Shown here piece by piece: positions 32,061 to 43,334 of a DNA stretch of 64,000 nt. How positions within the stretch are numbered: the stretch's first letter is position 1; the number at the start of each line of letters is the position of its first letter. The translations under genes and the position numbers were made by a program. The stretch spans positions 160,159,335-160,223,334 of the forward strand of contig NC_073745.1 in the NCBI RefSeq assembly GCF_029784135.1. The letters run 5' to 3'. The stretch is from Toxorhynchites rutilus septentrionalis. Its lineage: Eukaryota > Arthropoda > Insecta > Diptera > Culicidae. The notes under the pieces were generated by a model that had not been told where the DNA came from, ran no database searches, and saw nothing but the letters and a program-made list of their open reading frames with translations.

Positions 32061-32303
32061 TATATAGTCGACCTTTTTTTTCAACAATTATTTTCAAATC
32101 CTATACATAATCGAATCTCAAGAAAACAATCAATTCATTAATGTGTGAATGTCAAACATTAATAGAAAAATAGCTTTCTGTGATTCGATTATGTTTTGGA
32201 TTCGAAAATTAACGTTGAAAGTGAAATTGCGATTATATATAATCGAGTCCGACCTGTATAGATGTTATAATTGAAGTATTGCTATTATCTTTATTAATTT
32301 ATT

Positions 32304-32973
32304 CAGAGCTCTGCATAGTCATAGTCAACTAAGGTTAGTCAGCTGACTATCTGACTAACTATATCCGTATTCAGTTAGTAATGACTTTTGGCTTCTTCAC
32401 GCAGTTTCTCCACCAAAACGACTAAACGGTCAGTCGGGCGTTTAGTCGCTATCTCCCTCTACCGACTCGATCAAATCATTTCACTACTCACACGTATAAA
32501 ATAGCGTCAGTGTGTGCACGCTGTTTTGCACGGTCATACTAACGCGAGGACCTTTATAGCATACTTGATGAATGTCTATGTTCGTTGGTTTGAGTTCACA
32601 ATGGGTAGACAATAAACCGTCCATTGATGGGGTAACTACTTTTTCGCATCAGAAATCATGTTTTCGTTCCTCTTTATATGGACGTAAAAATAAGATCGCA
32701 GACGCGGGTATAAATTTCGTACTTAGGGGAGTAGAAATGTGTATTGAAGTCAGTTGAATGAAGAGGCAGATTTGAATTCATTAGTCGAGTCAGTTGAAAT
32801 AAGTACTGACTGGACTAGTTCACCAGTCATCCTCGCTAGTCGACACTAGTCAATTCATTTTCTAGTCAAGTCACTTTTTGTTGTGGGCGACTTCCGAAGC
32901 AGTTCTAGTCGAAGCGAAGCTACTGAGAGTAGAGTCGGTCTTCATTTTTCACCTTCGAAGATTTCGGGCCCTG
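32304..32973. mobile_element. hAT-type non-autonomous element
   Basis: A perfect 8-bp target duplication, AATTTATT, lies at 32296-32303 and 32974-32981. The ends are short inverted repeats (CAGAGCTC... and ...GGGCCCTG, that is CAGGGCCC inward). Many AGTCA/TGACT motifs cluster within 150 bp of the left end and between about 32790 and 32940 on the right, as in hAT subterminal binding sites. There is no transposase. Confidence 0.85.
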
Positions 32974-32981
32974 AATTTATT

Positions 32982-35309
32982 TTGCTATTTTGTAATAGTT
33001 TATCTGTTAAAACAATAATTAAAAATTAGAATATTCCGTTGAATGACAGACTAACGCTAAATGCAACTTACAACAACCTAAAATGTAAGTTGGTTGGCAG
33101 AGTGAGTGATAAAAACATCGATTACCGTTCATACTAGAGAGTTTTTTCGTGTATGAAAGTTATTTCGTTTTCACTGGTTTACATGTATTATTGAGCTTAC
33201 CTCCCGGAATAAAGATGTTATTCATACATGAACTCAATACTGATAGAAAAAATCCAAGCAATATTATGTTGAGAACGCGAACTTTACCATGCGGTAATAG
33301 TGTAATTGAAGATTAAAAGATAATCTGTTTGAATTCTGTTCACATTCTCTACAAATTGGCTACAGGCCAACCTCACATAGATATGACTTTTACAAGTTTC
33401 GTCTTATAATTATCGTCCACACTTCTGTAACGAAATATTAGTCTATCGAGGAAACGGTTACAAAGGATTCATTCAAAGCATTTTATTTTTATTTTCGCAC
33501 CTGCTGCCACATCCAACACTCATAACGAATGTATGTACGTAATATGAACATAGTTTTCCAGGGAACAATCTTCTTTTAATACACAACACCATAATCCATC
33601 AAGTTTATAAAGCCATCGATGGAAAATCGTGTCAAAATATGTCACAAACGAACGCCGTTTATTTTAAATTCATTTCTTTCTAAACATATGCTCGTTAGCT
33701 AAAATATGAAAAATATGGAAAAGCTTGAGCAAAGATTTTTAAAATGGATAACATAGCCGAATGCTGCTTTCGTTTTCGATCGTAATATATTAGCAATATT
33801 TTCCAATTGTCTGCCTTATGGCTTTAAAAGTGTTTTACATCTCAAAACATTCATCCCCTCGAACATTATTGTTCGTCTCCCGCACCGAGAACATATTGTT
33901 TGAACGACTTTTAATAATGTTCCAACAGCAGAAGCGTGAAGGTGATAAAAATAAAAGTCTTTTTTTTTCGTTGCTTCATATCGGTTGATAATAACGCCAG
34001 AAAAAAATCTCGCGCCTCTTACGCCACTTAGCAGCCGACAAATGTTCATATTCTGTCATGCTTCCTTTTTTCCTGCTCTCTATGCTTCCCTTTTCCCTAC
34101 CGTGAAGCGATTGCTCAAAAACATGAAAGCAGCCACCTCCCTGCTCCTTACGCATCGGCACCAAAGTAGCGGATAGGGAAAATCTGTCCACTCCGTCGTT
34201 CCCTACCGCAGAATCGTCTGATGGGTGCGGTGCAACAAGTCACATTAAATTGGATTTATTCAACTCGGCAAGGTATACGGCCTTTGCCCGGCAGTAATCG
34301 GGAACCCTATAGAATTTTTTTTAAATACTCGATGGAACATTTCAACGAGAGGGTGGGATGCGCAGTCCTCGAGATCCAAGGGTGGAATGATGTTTCAACA
34401 TGAAGCTGTACAAATTTTCGCAACTTGATTTTTCCTAGCACCATTAATATTCATGTACCTTTTGACTATATGTTAGAAATATGCAACCGCGAGTCAAATT
34501 CTACAATTCATGATATTCTATGGATAATCGTGACAAATATGCCCCGATTATCATGCCTACGGAATTATTCAATATATTTTACCACAGCGGGCAATAAATC
34601 CATCAAGCGTCTACGATTGACGCCGTGATTGTTTGGATTTTTCATAAATTTGCCATTTTTCTCCCTCGTTGATCCTCTGGAGGAACATTCTTCTTTCTTT
34701 TTTTTATTCCCCGTATCACGCTTTTTCCCGTAAAATACGTTGGAAGGAAACCTTGACGATTTCGCAGACAATACCCCTGAGAGCGAACCCCATCTCTTCT
34801 GTACTCACCTCAACATCTTGAACATAAAAAGTGCAAACATCCCGCCCCCACGAAATGCCAATCCACGGGATGCTTCCGGCTGATTTCGGAAACCTAATCC
34901 ATGGCGGTGTTGTTATTCCGCTGTAAGTGAGAAGTGTCGGAGAGGGCACGTTTTACTTTCCTCATAATCGTCCCATAAAAAGATTACCAAGTAATGCCGT
35001 TTTATTGTGTTTCTGGCTGGCCTCCCGCGCGCCGCATCTCGCTTCCAAATCCTGTAAGAACATCAAAAGTTACTAGCCGAGGCGGCGGTGGCGACGGGGA
35101 GTGACACTTCGGGTATCGTAATGTGTCTTTTCCTATTCCGGCGGACTGTATCATTTCAATAACGGCCAGTTAGTTATACATGGTGACACTTGAAGGAGAT
35201 TATCGATATATTGGGAGACATTCATTGTATCTTGAGATGGGAATCTTGAAGTGTGATCAGGTTACATTAAGGCTAAAACGTGTCTTTAAGCCGATATCAT
35301 ACACAAATG
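32982..35309. other. Unique-looking non-coding sequence
   Basis: No exon with splice sites or motif could be supported. Sections around 33990-34240 and 34780-35120 are less AT-rich than average and may be conserved intronic DNA. Confidence 0.35.
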
Positions 35310-35322
35310 ATGTTCAAGTCAA

Positions 35323-35474
35323 GGGCGGCGATCTGGCGTAGTGGTAACATTCATGCCTCTCACGCTAAAGGTCACGAGTTCAATTCTCACTCCCGACATT
35401 CTTCCAAAAATGGAAGTAAAAGTGACGAACCAGCCAAATGAGTTGAAAGTCACTATAATAAAGATAAAAAAAAA
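35323..35474 (+). mobile_element. tRNA-derived SINE, family C, copy 1
   Basis: A short SINE of 152 bp: an A-box-like TGGCGTAGTGGTAACAT and a B-box-like GAGTTCAATTC, then a short body and an A-run tail. Flanked by a 13-bp duplication, ATGTTCAAGTCAA, at 35310-35322 and 35475-35487. A minus-strand copy lies at 47395-47546. Confidence 0.85.
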
Positions 35475-35487
35475 ATGTTCAAGTCAA

Positions 35488-38400
35488 ATGAATTAAGTTC
35501 TGAATTGCATCTTCACTCGTCGTATTCTTCAGGTTTGGCCCCCAGCGACGGTTGATATTTCGTAAACCTCAGAAAGATGCTTTAGAAATAGAAATTTTCG
35601 GAAGTAAGAAGCCAATCTGATAAATTTGTTGAATCATGTGTTACATATTTTCGATTTTTCCCAACAATTGTTTTTTCTCTTTTGGAGAATACATTTTTGC
35701 TACCTCGTATAATATTTCGATTACTGTAAACACACATTCATTGAAACACATATAAAGTAATCATATTCAAAGACATCTTAATACCTCCAAAGCATATCCA
35801 CATGCCTGAATCCAATCAAAGAAATACGCAATACATTCCGAGAGCTCAGTCATTCATCAAATACGAACTATCGACAGGTTATTCCCGTTAGCCATATAAA
35901 TTGTCGAGTCACAGCGTGAAATTAGATGCAAATAGAGTTGGGTTGAAGAGAAATGGCCAATACTTTAGGTTGCATATTTGTCAGCCAGCCAGTGAAAGGC
36001 AGGAAAATTTGGCCAAATTCTTCCCGGAGTCTGTAGCAGAAGTTGACCGATAGCGCGCAAAGCTTCATTTATCACGACGGGTTATCTCGATTCGGGCGTG
36101 CAAAATTCATTCAAATCACGTAAGGAATACATATTCTTGGCAATATACGGTTGACTTTTGCCGTGGCCCGTAGCAAAACTCATCAATTATTTCTGCTTGT
36201 GTTGCTATTCCTATTGAGAGGGTAAAGGTTTGCTCGTGCCACAGCGGAATAACGAATTTCCTGTCTGTTTTCTCTCCTCCTCCCGGTGAATTGCTGCCGG
36301 GAAGATTGCACTTGTACGACATTTATCGAAGTCTATGTTTTCGTATTGTTCCGATAGGGATGGGAAAACTTTTCACATTTATTAGTATCTCATGCTACCT
36401 TAAACTGTAGCATATGGTCAAATTTATGATTTCAGCCGATATTTACTCACTGAACGTGTTACTTATGCCATGCCCGAAGACAGGGTTTCAATGTTTAGTA
36501 CGCGATAAAAATGTTCTAATAAACAACAAAACATCGAAAGAATTCCGTGGTACGAAGATAAACCAGCGGAATTCCCCATCTGAAATCTCCTCGTCATAAA
36601 TTTGCACACATTATTCCCTAACCCTCAATTAACTGTGCGCTCAATTTGCGCCACGACAGCGAAAAGTCACGTTAGCTATAATTACGTAATTAAACCGTAG
36701 TATTACACAAATTGGGTATTTATGAAAATAAGTTTTTCGCACATCACAAAGAAGGGGAGGTGCCAAATAACGGTGGCAGGATAAAGTAGGGAAAATTGAC
36801 AGCCATCAAATGGTATACATTTACAGACGGCGACTGACTGTTGGTTGTCTCGCCACACGAAAGGGAGAAATGAAAGCGAGGCGAAACAGCAGATAAAAAT
36901 ATGATGTGTAATCCTCCCGCGTATTGCGCGAACCATTTTACAAGTGTGGAAAAATCAGAAAGTTTCGGTTTTCAATTTTATTGTACCACTTGTGGCAAAA
37001 TAGTGCTGCTGTAGAAGTGGAATTGCCCCCTCGAATTTTGTGCGCCTTCTGTGGAACGATATTAGGATACATTTGAGGTGTGGTAAACATGTGTGGCTTA
37101 TCGGTGGTTTTTTTCGCTGTGGAGACGTATACGAGTTGTACGAAATTACATTGTTGTATTCATTACACACAATAACTAACTAAACATGTATGATGAAAAT
37201 AGAATAATTCATGAAAATAAGACCCGGAGCTTTCATTGTAAGTGTTGATTGAATTAATCAAAAACCACCAGACGACGAAAATGTAGAAGAATTATGAGTA
37301 AGCCGGATATTTTTTTTAAAGCAGATTTTGGAATTTACGCGATTTTATTACGCGGATTTCAGAGTTAACGCAATTTTTTTACGCGGTTTTAGGAATTTAC
37401 GCGTTTTTTATGCAGATTTTGAAATTTACGTGGTTTTATTTTTCCAGAAAAATCGGTTATTTGTACGACTTAAGTGCGTTAATATATAGAGTCAAATTCA
37501 TTGTTTCCATGTTTGTTACAAAACTATCTTAAGTCTATGTTTTGTGGGAGCTGGGTTAAGACTTGGTAGGAAATATCTTTTGTAAATTTTAACATGCTCA
37601 AAAGACTCCAAGTGATGGTGAATTTAAAAAAAACAATCGAGAGATGTTAAAACCAATCTAAAAAATATGGAAGACATGTCCTCGTTTCCTTATTTTTATT
37701 TGTGACATTCAGCCTTTGGCTGGTTCCTCATTTCGACCAACGGCTTTACTCGAATGCAATGATCACATATTTTCTTCTGGCAACATCTTTGTTAGAGGGG
37801 AAAAATTATGATTGTTAAACATGTATTTATTTATTGATTTAGGAAAAAAGCCGTTTTACATTTTCTCTTTTTGTCTTGTTTGATTTCCCAGATTACGAGT
37901 GGACGTTATTTGTAAAAATTACTCACAATACTGGATAGAAGTATATAACATCGGATATTTTGATCAATGGTTGGACAAATATTCGAAATTGATTTATGTA
38001 ATTTGAAAATTATTTGAACGAATGAGAGATACCACTTCTAAGCAATGTAATTCCTTTTGAAAAGCCTAATTTGAAAATTGAGATACTTGAAGTAGCCTTA
38101 ATCAAATGATGTGGTGAAGTACTGTGCCGTAGTAGTCAAGACTTGTTTCTTTCAAATGCTATATGAATGAACAAAATTAGTATAGAGTAAAATACAGTTT
38201 CGAGGGTTCAAGCCTTATTAAAAAATATTAGAAATTCAACAACCGTCCAGAACTCAGCTGACAATGATCCCATAAAAGCCCATAAGTCATTTGGTCGAAG
38301 CCGATATTTCCAGATATAGAATCATTCTAGAGATCTTTCGCCTGTAATTGATATCAACATCAATGATCCTAAGTGCAACCGGTTACAGTTCATCCCCTCA

Positions 38401-38519
38401 GTAGCTGCCGTTAGTTCTGTCTCTGTCAGCATTTGTACAGAAGTAAATTGTAGAAGAAGCAATTCAAATGTTGGCATTAAGTTTAAAAAAATGTGGCCTT
38501 TGATGAGATAAAGAATCGA
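35488..38519. other. Mostly unique non-coding sequence
   Basis: No gene is seen. It contains the small tandem block at 37322-37440 listed separately. Around 37697-37765 (TGTGACATTCAGCCTTTGGC and on) there is weak resemblance to the tail of family-C SINEs. Confidence 0.35.
37322..37440. repeat. Short tandem block with ACGCG-containing units
   Basis: GCAGATTTTGGAATTTACGC, ACGCGGATTTCAGAGTTAAC, ACGCGGTTTTAGGAATTTAC and GCAGATTTTGAAATTTACG follow one another at about 35-40 bp spacing. A degenerate tandem repeat. Confidence 0.6.
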
Positions 38520-38685
38520 TGTATACTGAAAAACAAATCTACGAAAAATCGATCGAAAAGATCGAAAGCAAAAAAAAATCGATTTTCTCGATATTCTCGA
38601 AAACAAAAGATCGATCCAAAAAATCGGAAATCAGAATGGAAAAGATCGATCTTCTAAGAATCGATCCAAGATCACCCAATCCTAG
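38520..38685. repeat. GATCGAT-rich hAT-like repeat end, second copy
   Basis: A dense series of ATCGAT, AAGATCGATC and AAAATCG motifs ends in ATCACCCAATCCTAG, matching the end at 5976. A preceding segment near 38250-38277 is inverted relative to its counterpart at 5598-5625. Confidence 0.45.
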
Positions 38686-39299
38686 AGCGGTTGTTCCTCG
38701 TACACCAGTAAAAATATCGTGATTCACAAAGGCCGTTTACTTTTTCCAAAAAAAGACTGCCCCAATCGGACATAATACAAGCTATTTTTTTGAACGCTTC
38801 TAGCCTTTTCTGAACTGATTTTGTTCATGCATATAGCATTTCAAAAAAGCAGATAAAAACCCAGAAACATAGAAACATTTGGTTAATGCAGCTCAAAGTA
38901 ACTTAAATTGAGCTTTCCAAACGAGGGCACTTCGCATACTTTGACAGCACTTACCGTTCGTTCAGTAGAATATTCTCATAGTTACACAAATGAAATTCGA
39001 ATTTCTCAAATACTTCAAAATTTTTTGGCATTCCAAAAAGTAACAGACTTTTGAACTATCTCACGGATCTAGAAAAACTCCGACGGTATATACTTCTGAC
39101 CGTGTCTAGTACTGTAAGTTTTCTCATGTGTTTATATCGGGGATTCAAATCTTCCATTTAAAAAAAATTGTATCTATGCATCAAAATTACGCATTTACAG
39201 TCTCTTTTGTTGATCTAATCACTATAATAATAACACATGGTAGTTTGCTGTTAGATAATATGGACATATCTTCCTCATCCGTAGAAATCAGATGTTACG

Positions 39300-40220
39300 C
39301 TTACTAAGACAAACATTTTGTGATGTAGAACTTGTCAATATCTCAACTCTATTCAAAGTTATATATATTTCTTCCCAAAAATACGCTCTCTTCATTCGCT
39401 TGTCAATATTTTTGGGGCAAACATAAAAAATGACATAAAAATCTGACAAGTACTGCATCGCAAAATGTTGGTAATGATATGCTCTAAAAGTCGTTCCAAG
39501 ACAATTTTGATGTAGAGGTTGAAATATAAAAGTTAGAGCAAAAACCCCGTTTTTTCCATGGTTACCCTAACGCAACATAGATAGAATACAACTTTATGGA
39601 AGATCTAGATAGAGGCAAATATAGTTCGACAATATTGTAGCCTCAATTATTTTAAGCAGCTTTGTAGAACAAAGTTTTATTCTATCTCTTTAAATATCCG
39701 ATATAGCGCTTTTTATTTTAAACTTCATTAGTGTGACCATGAAAGAACGGTTTTATTTGCTTTAACTAATGATTTCAATTTTAGTTTACACAAATAAAAA
39801 AAAATAACATAGTTTTAGAAATCCTACATTATGTAGAGTCAAGTATGCTCTTTCAAATGCCGTCAACGAAAATGTTTTATGTTTGTCCCAAAAAGAATAA
39901 CAAGCGAATGAAGAGAGCGTATTTTTTGGGAATAAATATTAATAACTTTGAGTAGAGTTACGATACTGACGAGTTCTGCATCACAAAATGTTTGTCTTAG
40001 TAAGCTCTAAAAGTCTTCTGAAGACAGTTTGTATGTAAAATTTGCAATATGAAAGTTAGAACAAAAAACCGTTTTTTATAGTGACCCTAACGCAACTTTG
40101 AAAAAGGCGTTATATCGGATATTCCAAGAGATAGAAAAAAACTTTGTTCTACAAATTTGCTTAAAATATCCTAGGCTAAAACATTGTCGAACCATGTTTA
40201 CCTCTATCTATACAGATGAA
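39300..40220. repeat. Complex inverted and direct repeat block
   Basis: Three relations overlap. An inverted pair joins 39300-39428 and 39873-40004 (for example AAAATACGCTCTCTTCATTC and its complement). A second inverted pair joins 39591-39712 and 40108-40220 (for example GTAGAACAAAGTTTTATTCT and its diverged complement). A direct repeat links 39440-39580 and 39961-40096 (both with GCTCTAAAAGTC and ACCCTAACGCAAC). No coding sequence. Confidence 0.7.
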
Positions 40221-40334
40221 AAAGTTAGATTTTTTATTTCATCGAAAATTTTGGTAACCCTATTTTAGATAACATCAAAATGAGCACTTTATCATATGTA
40301 ACAACTTTGTCGAAGACAGTTTACGTCTAGAGAA

Positions 40335-40860
40335 TCACTGTCGAGCTCTAGATGCTAATTTCCACTTAAATTCACTTCCTGGACCATTGTGCAAGGGCGA
40401 GATGAAATTCTCATCAAAGATCTTATTAAAATCCTTCTCACTTGCAACTTGCGGTTTTTGTTCGATCAATCGATTGTAACGACGCATGCAAAGAATCAGA
40501 CCATTTCGAAATGAAACAGCTCTCTCAATACAAGAATCCATTTTCATGAAATGTTTTGCGAAGCTAGCCGCCAACATATTCCTGTCTTCGATATAACTAG
40601 GATTGACTTCCCGGTCTTCTTCGTCATCTAAAGTCACCGATGTGACCAAACGATATTTGCTCGAATTTGCTTGAGCAACGAGACCGTTAACGATCAAAAT
40701 AAATAACATAGGGCAAAGCACACTTCTTTGCGGAACTCCCGAAGTAATTGAGAAGACTGGCGAGCGTGTGTAATTGATGGGGACACAAAGGATTGGTAAC
40801 CGGTCAAGTACGAAAAGAACCATTCAACCAATCAAGTTGGGAATTCCGTAAATGGAATCG
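40335..40860 (-). pseudogene. Jockey-like reverse transcriptase fragment fused to unknown sequence
   Basis: On the minus strand the upstream part reads FDSIYGIPNLIG, then a stop, MVLFVLDRLPIL and SVFSITSGVPQRSVLCPMLF, which is the SGVPQGS...LGPLLF palm motif of Jockey/CR1-type reverse transcriptases with changed glycines. The same frame then runs open for about 110 further codons (from LVTSVTLDDEEDREVNPSYI on) with no similarity I can recognise. No catalytic YADD box follows. It is either a decayed LINE joined to another sequence or an undescribed open frame. Confidence 0.5.
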
Positions 40861-41047
40861 AACTAACGAAGGGTTTCGACTTCAAGAAACATAGTATTTT
40901 TATGGCACAGCAGATTCGTTGTGATGGATCGATGCAAGAAAAACCCATACTGGAACTCCGATATTAGAGGATGTTATAGTATTGTACAAAGCGTTGTGAA
41001 CTAGAGTTTTTTATGCAGCAGAGAAGCGATATTCCACGATAGTTCCT

Positions 41048-41322
41048 TCTTCTTCTTCTTCACTTCTTCGCACTAACGTTCCTAGAGGAACTTCGCCGTC
41101 TCAACGTAGTATTACTTGCGTCATTTTTATTAGTACTTAGTTGAGATTTCTATGCCAAATAACACGCCTTGAATGCATTCTGAGTGGCAAGCTCTAGAAT
41201 ACGCGTGATCACAGTGCAAGTCGGAGGAAATTTCTTTGACGAAAAATTCCCCCGACCAGAACGGGAATTGAACCCGAACCCCCGGCATGTTAGTTATGAC
41301 GCTAACCACTCGGCCACGGGAG
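41048..41322 (-). mobile_element. SINE family B, copy 3
   Basis: Complete family-B SINE on the minus strand (B-box-complement GGGAATTGAACCC at 41262, A-box-complement CGCTAACCACTCGGCC). The GAA tail appears as TTCTTCTTC at the left. A 13-bp duplication, CACGATAGTTCCT, lies at 41035-41047 and 41323-41335. It is nearly identical to the copy at 13053. Confidence 0.9.
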
Positions 41323-41335
41323 CACGATAGTTCCT

Positions 41336-41691
41336 ACGCAGTTCTAATTACCCGACTTATGCTGTTTCCAAACGATGGGAGAGAGACCGCAGGTCCAACG
41401 AGAAATATATGGAGGGTGGATGAATAGTTTGTCCGTGACCATCTTCGCTTCAAGCCAACGAAACACGAAGCTAAATACATCAAACGCGAATTTAAATTGG
41501 ACTAATAATACAACAAATAGACTGCTCAAACCGGACGATCTTTTTTTATACTTTTTGTTTATTTTAGGCTCATTAGCATTTCAGCTGTAACAGAGCCGAA
41601 TTTTTAATCGTGTACATGTCACATGTTTATCATATCTATAATTAGCACATTACACAGGTGCCATTTTTCGGCGTTAGAGTATTCCCTTCTA
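41336..41691. other. Non-coding
   Basis: Short spacer between a SINE and the DD37E element, with two overlapping chance frames. Confidence 0.4.
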
Positions 41692-42850
41692 AAGGGTGTG
41701 TCACATCAAATTGTATCACGGAAAAAAACGCTGTAGAAATTTAATTTTTAGGAATTATATCTTCAGCTTTCGCTTATAATCAGATAAGAGTGTATAGATC
41801 ACGTTGGCCATGCTTCACTGTCAATTTTTCGTAAATTTGGAAAAATGTCGTCGAACGAAAAAGAGCGTCGTGAATTAATCCTGCGCACTCATTTCGAGAA
41901 TCCGGAGTTGTCACATCGGGACATCGGTAAGATGCTGGGAATCGTCCAATCCACGGTCAGCAGAGTACTAAAACGATACTTCGAGAACCTAACCATCGAC
42001 CGGAAGGTGAAGAACGGCGAAAATGGATGCTCCGTCAGTGAAAAAGATCACAAGCGCGTAGTTAAGCAGTTTAGACGTGATCCGAGAAGTTCGGTCAGGG
42101 ATGTCGCCAATAAGCTGAATTTGTCAAGTTCATTCGTCCAGCGGACCACGCAGCGGGAGGGCCTGCGTACATACAAGGTTCAGAAGGCTCCTAACCGCGA
42201 CGAAAGGCAAAACATGGTGGGGAAGACGCGAGCCCGGAAGCTGTACACCGAAATGCTGACGAAGCCGCATTGCCTGGTAATGGACGACGAAACCTACGTC
42301 AAAGCGGACTTTCGTCAGCTGCCGGGCCTGTTGTTCTTCTCCGCAGAGGAAAAATTCAGCGTTCCGGAGGAGATTCGCAAGCAGAAACCATCCAAGTTTG
42401 CCAAAAAGTACATGGTGTGGCAAGCGATCTGCTCTTGCGGAAAGCGGAGCGCCCCCTTCGTGATGACCGGCACGGTAAACGGGCAGGTTTACCTTAAGGA
42501 GTGCCTACAGAAGCGCTTACTACCACTATGGAAGCAGCACGAGGACCCGACCATCTTCTGGCCGGATCTCGCTTCGTGCCACTATTCAAAGGACGTGTTG
42601 GAGTGGTACGAAGCCAACGGGGTCACCTTCGTGCCAAAGGAAATGAACCCGCCCAACGCGCCGGAGCTTCGCCCAATAGAGAAATATTGGGCGAACCCAA
42701 AAGTTGTCAAGTCGGAGGCGGACTTCAAGAGAAAATGGATTTCTGTTCAAAAAAAACTACAACCTGACGTTGTACAGAACCTTATGGACGGGGTAAAGAG
42801 GAAGGTGCGAGCATACGGGCTTGATACGGGGTCAAACAATATCAAATCAC
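41692..42850 (+). mobile_element. DD37E Tc1/mariner (ITmD37E) element, 3'-truncated
   Basis: The left end AAGGGTGTGTCACATC follows a TA at 41690-41691 and precedes about 150 bp of 5' non-coding sequence and a transposase. No matching right terminal repeat (ending in GACACACCC) is found up to 44.4 kb. The sequence after about 42850 belongs to another repeat, so the 3' end has been lost. Confidence 0.75.
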
Positions 42851-42894
42851 CCAAGAGGGGAGTAAAAGATATCGGGGTTTCCGAAAAAAAATGA
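41845..42894 (+). CDS. DD37E transposase, C-terminus replaced
   Basis: A 349-codon frame from ATG 41845 to TGA 42892-42894. Residues 1-120 hold two HTH units (LSHRDIGKMLGIVQSTVSRV; SVRDVANKLNLSSSFVQRT). The catalytic core has VMDDETYVKADF (about residue 146), WPDLASCHYSKDV (about 249) and NAPELRPIEKYWA (about 285). There are 37 residues between the second Asp and the Glu, defining the DD37E group known from mosquitoes. The last ~25 codons (from about TGSNNIKSPKRG) are not transposase-like, and their DNA matches a separate repeat. The core is intact, but loss of the right terminus means the copy could not move itself, though the protein could in principle act on others. Confidence 0.85.
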   Translation: MSSNEKERRELILRTHFENPELSHRDIGKMLGIVQSTVSRVLKRYFENLTIDRKVKNGENGCSVSEKDHKRVVKQFRRDPRSSVRDVANKLNLSSSFVQRTTQREGLRTYKVQKAPNRDERQNMVGKTRARKLYTEMLTKPHCLVMDDETYVKADFRQLPGLLFFSAEEKFSVPEEIRKQKPSKFAKKYMVWQAICSCGKRSAPFVMTGTVNGQVYLKECLQKRLLPLWKQHEDPTIFWPDLASCHYSKDVLEWYEANGVTFVPKEMNPPNAPELRPIEKYWANPKVVKSEADFKRKWISVQKKLQPDVVQNLMDGVKRKVRAYGLDTGSNNIKSPKRGVKDIGVSEKK

Positions 42895-43230
42895 TGCCAA
42901 ATGTCTTAAAATTGCATGAAACTTCAAGATCTAGTGTCATCTCGAAAAAAAAATTGTCAAAAATCGACACTCCGGGACTATACGAAATGAAAAGTATGGT
43001 TTTGGGTGCCAATATAAATAGTTATCTAGATTTTTCATTCGGAACTTGCTGCGAAATGTTGATTTGCACGATAATATACCCTTTGCAAAATATTAGCTTC
43101 ATTTACTAGTGTTGTAAATGTTAAAATTTGAGTTTTTTGAAAAACGAAATACCATCGGAAATCGGGGTTTTCAAAAAAAATGTTTGATGCCAAATGTCTT
43201 ACAATTGCATTATTTGTCGAGTTTTACTGT
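42851..43230. repeat. Repeat related to the 11.3-kb GACGTAG family, two partial units
   Basis: ATCGGGGTTT with an A-run and TGATGCCAAATGTCTTA occurs at 42873-42908 and again at 43155-43201. Both match the block at 11492-11532. Between them CCCTTTGCAAAATATTAGCT (43079-43098) matches 11412-11433 in part. Confidence 0.6.
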
Positions 43231-43334
43231 TAAGAATTTCACATTCCCTCAGCTTCAATGTCAGCCTAGAATTGCACCAAAAAAATCTCAAACGAAGCCA
43301 GATGAGATTGAACCAATGCCAGCTGGATTGTAAG

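Larger units (their letters stand above)
30768..32256. mobile_element. pogo-type MITE interrupted by a mariner
   Basis: The ends are perfect inverted repeats of about 20 bp (CAGGTCGGACTCGATTATAT and its complement), with TA at 30766-30767 and 32257-32258. CAG...CTG ends with a TA duplication fit the pogo/Tigger branch of Tc1/mariner. Without the inserted mariner (30787-32060 plus one TA) the MITE is 213 bp and has no coding sequence. Confidence 0.85.
30085..32263. mobile_element. Helitron-like repeat, 3'-part copy, carrying nested insertions
   Basis: The copy consists of the family's internal minisatellite (30085-30640), a unique tail with CAGACAGA repeats (30728-30748) and the terminal phrase TATATA|TAGAT. 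The terminal phrase is interrupted between 30767 and 32259 by a MITE, which in turn holds a mariner. The right terminus resumes as TAGAT at 32259-32263. The CTAG-type start is missing, so this copy is truncated. Confidence 0.5.

Noticed and set aside
42130..42423. 97-codon minus-strand gene within the DD37E element
   Set aside because: Antisense shadow of the transposase frame, which has recognisable motifs.
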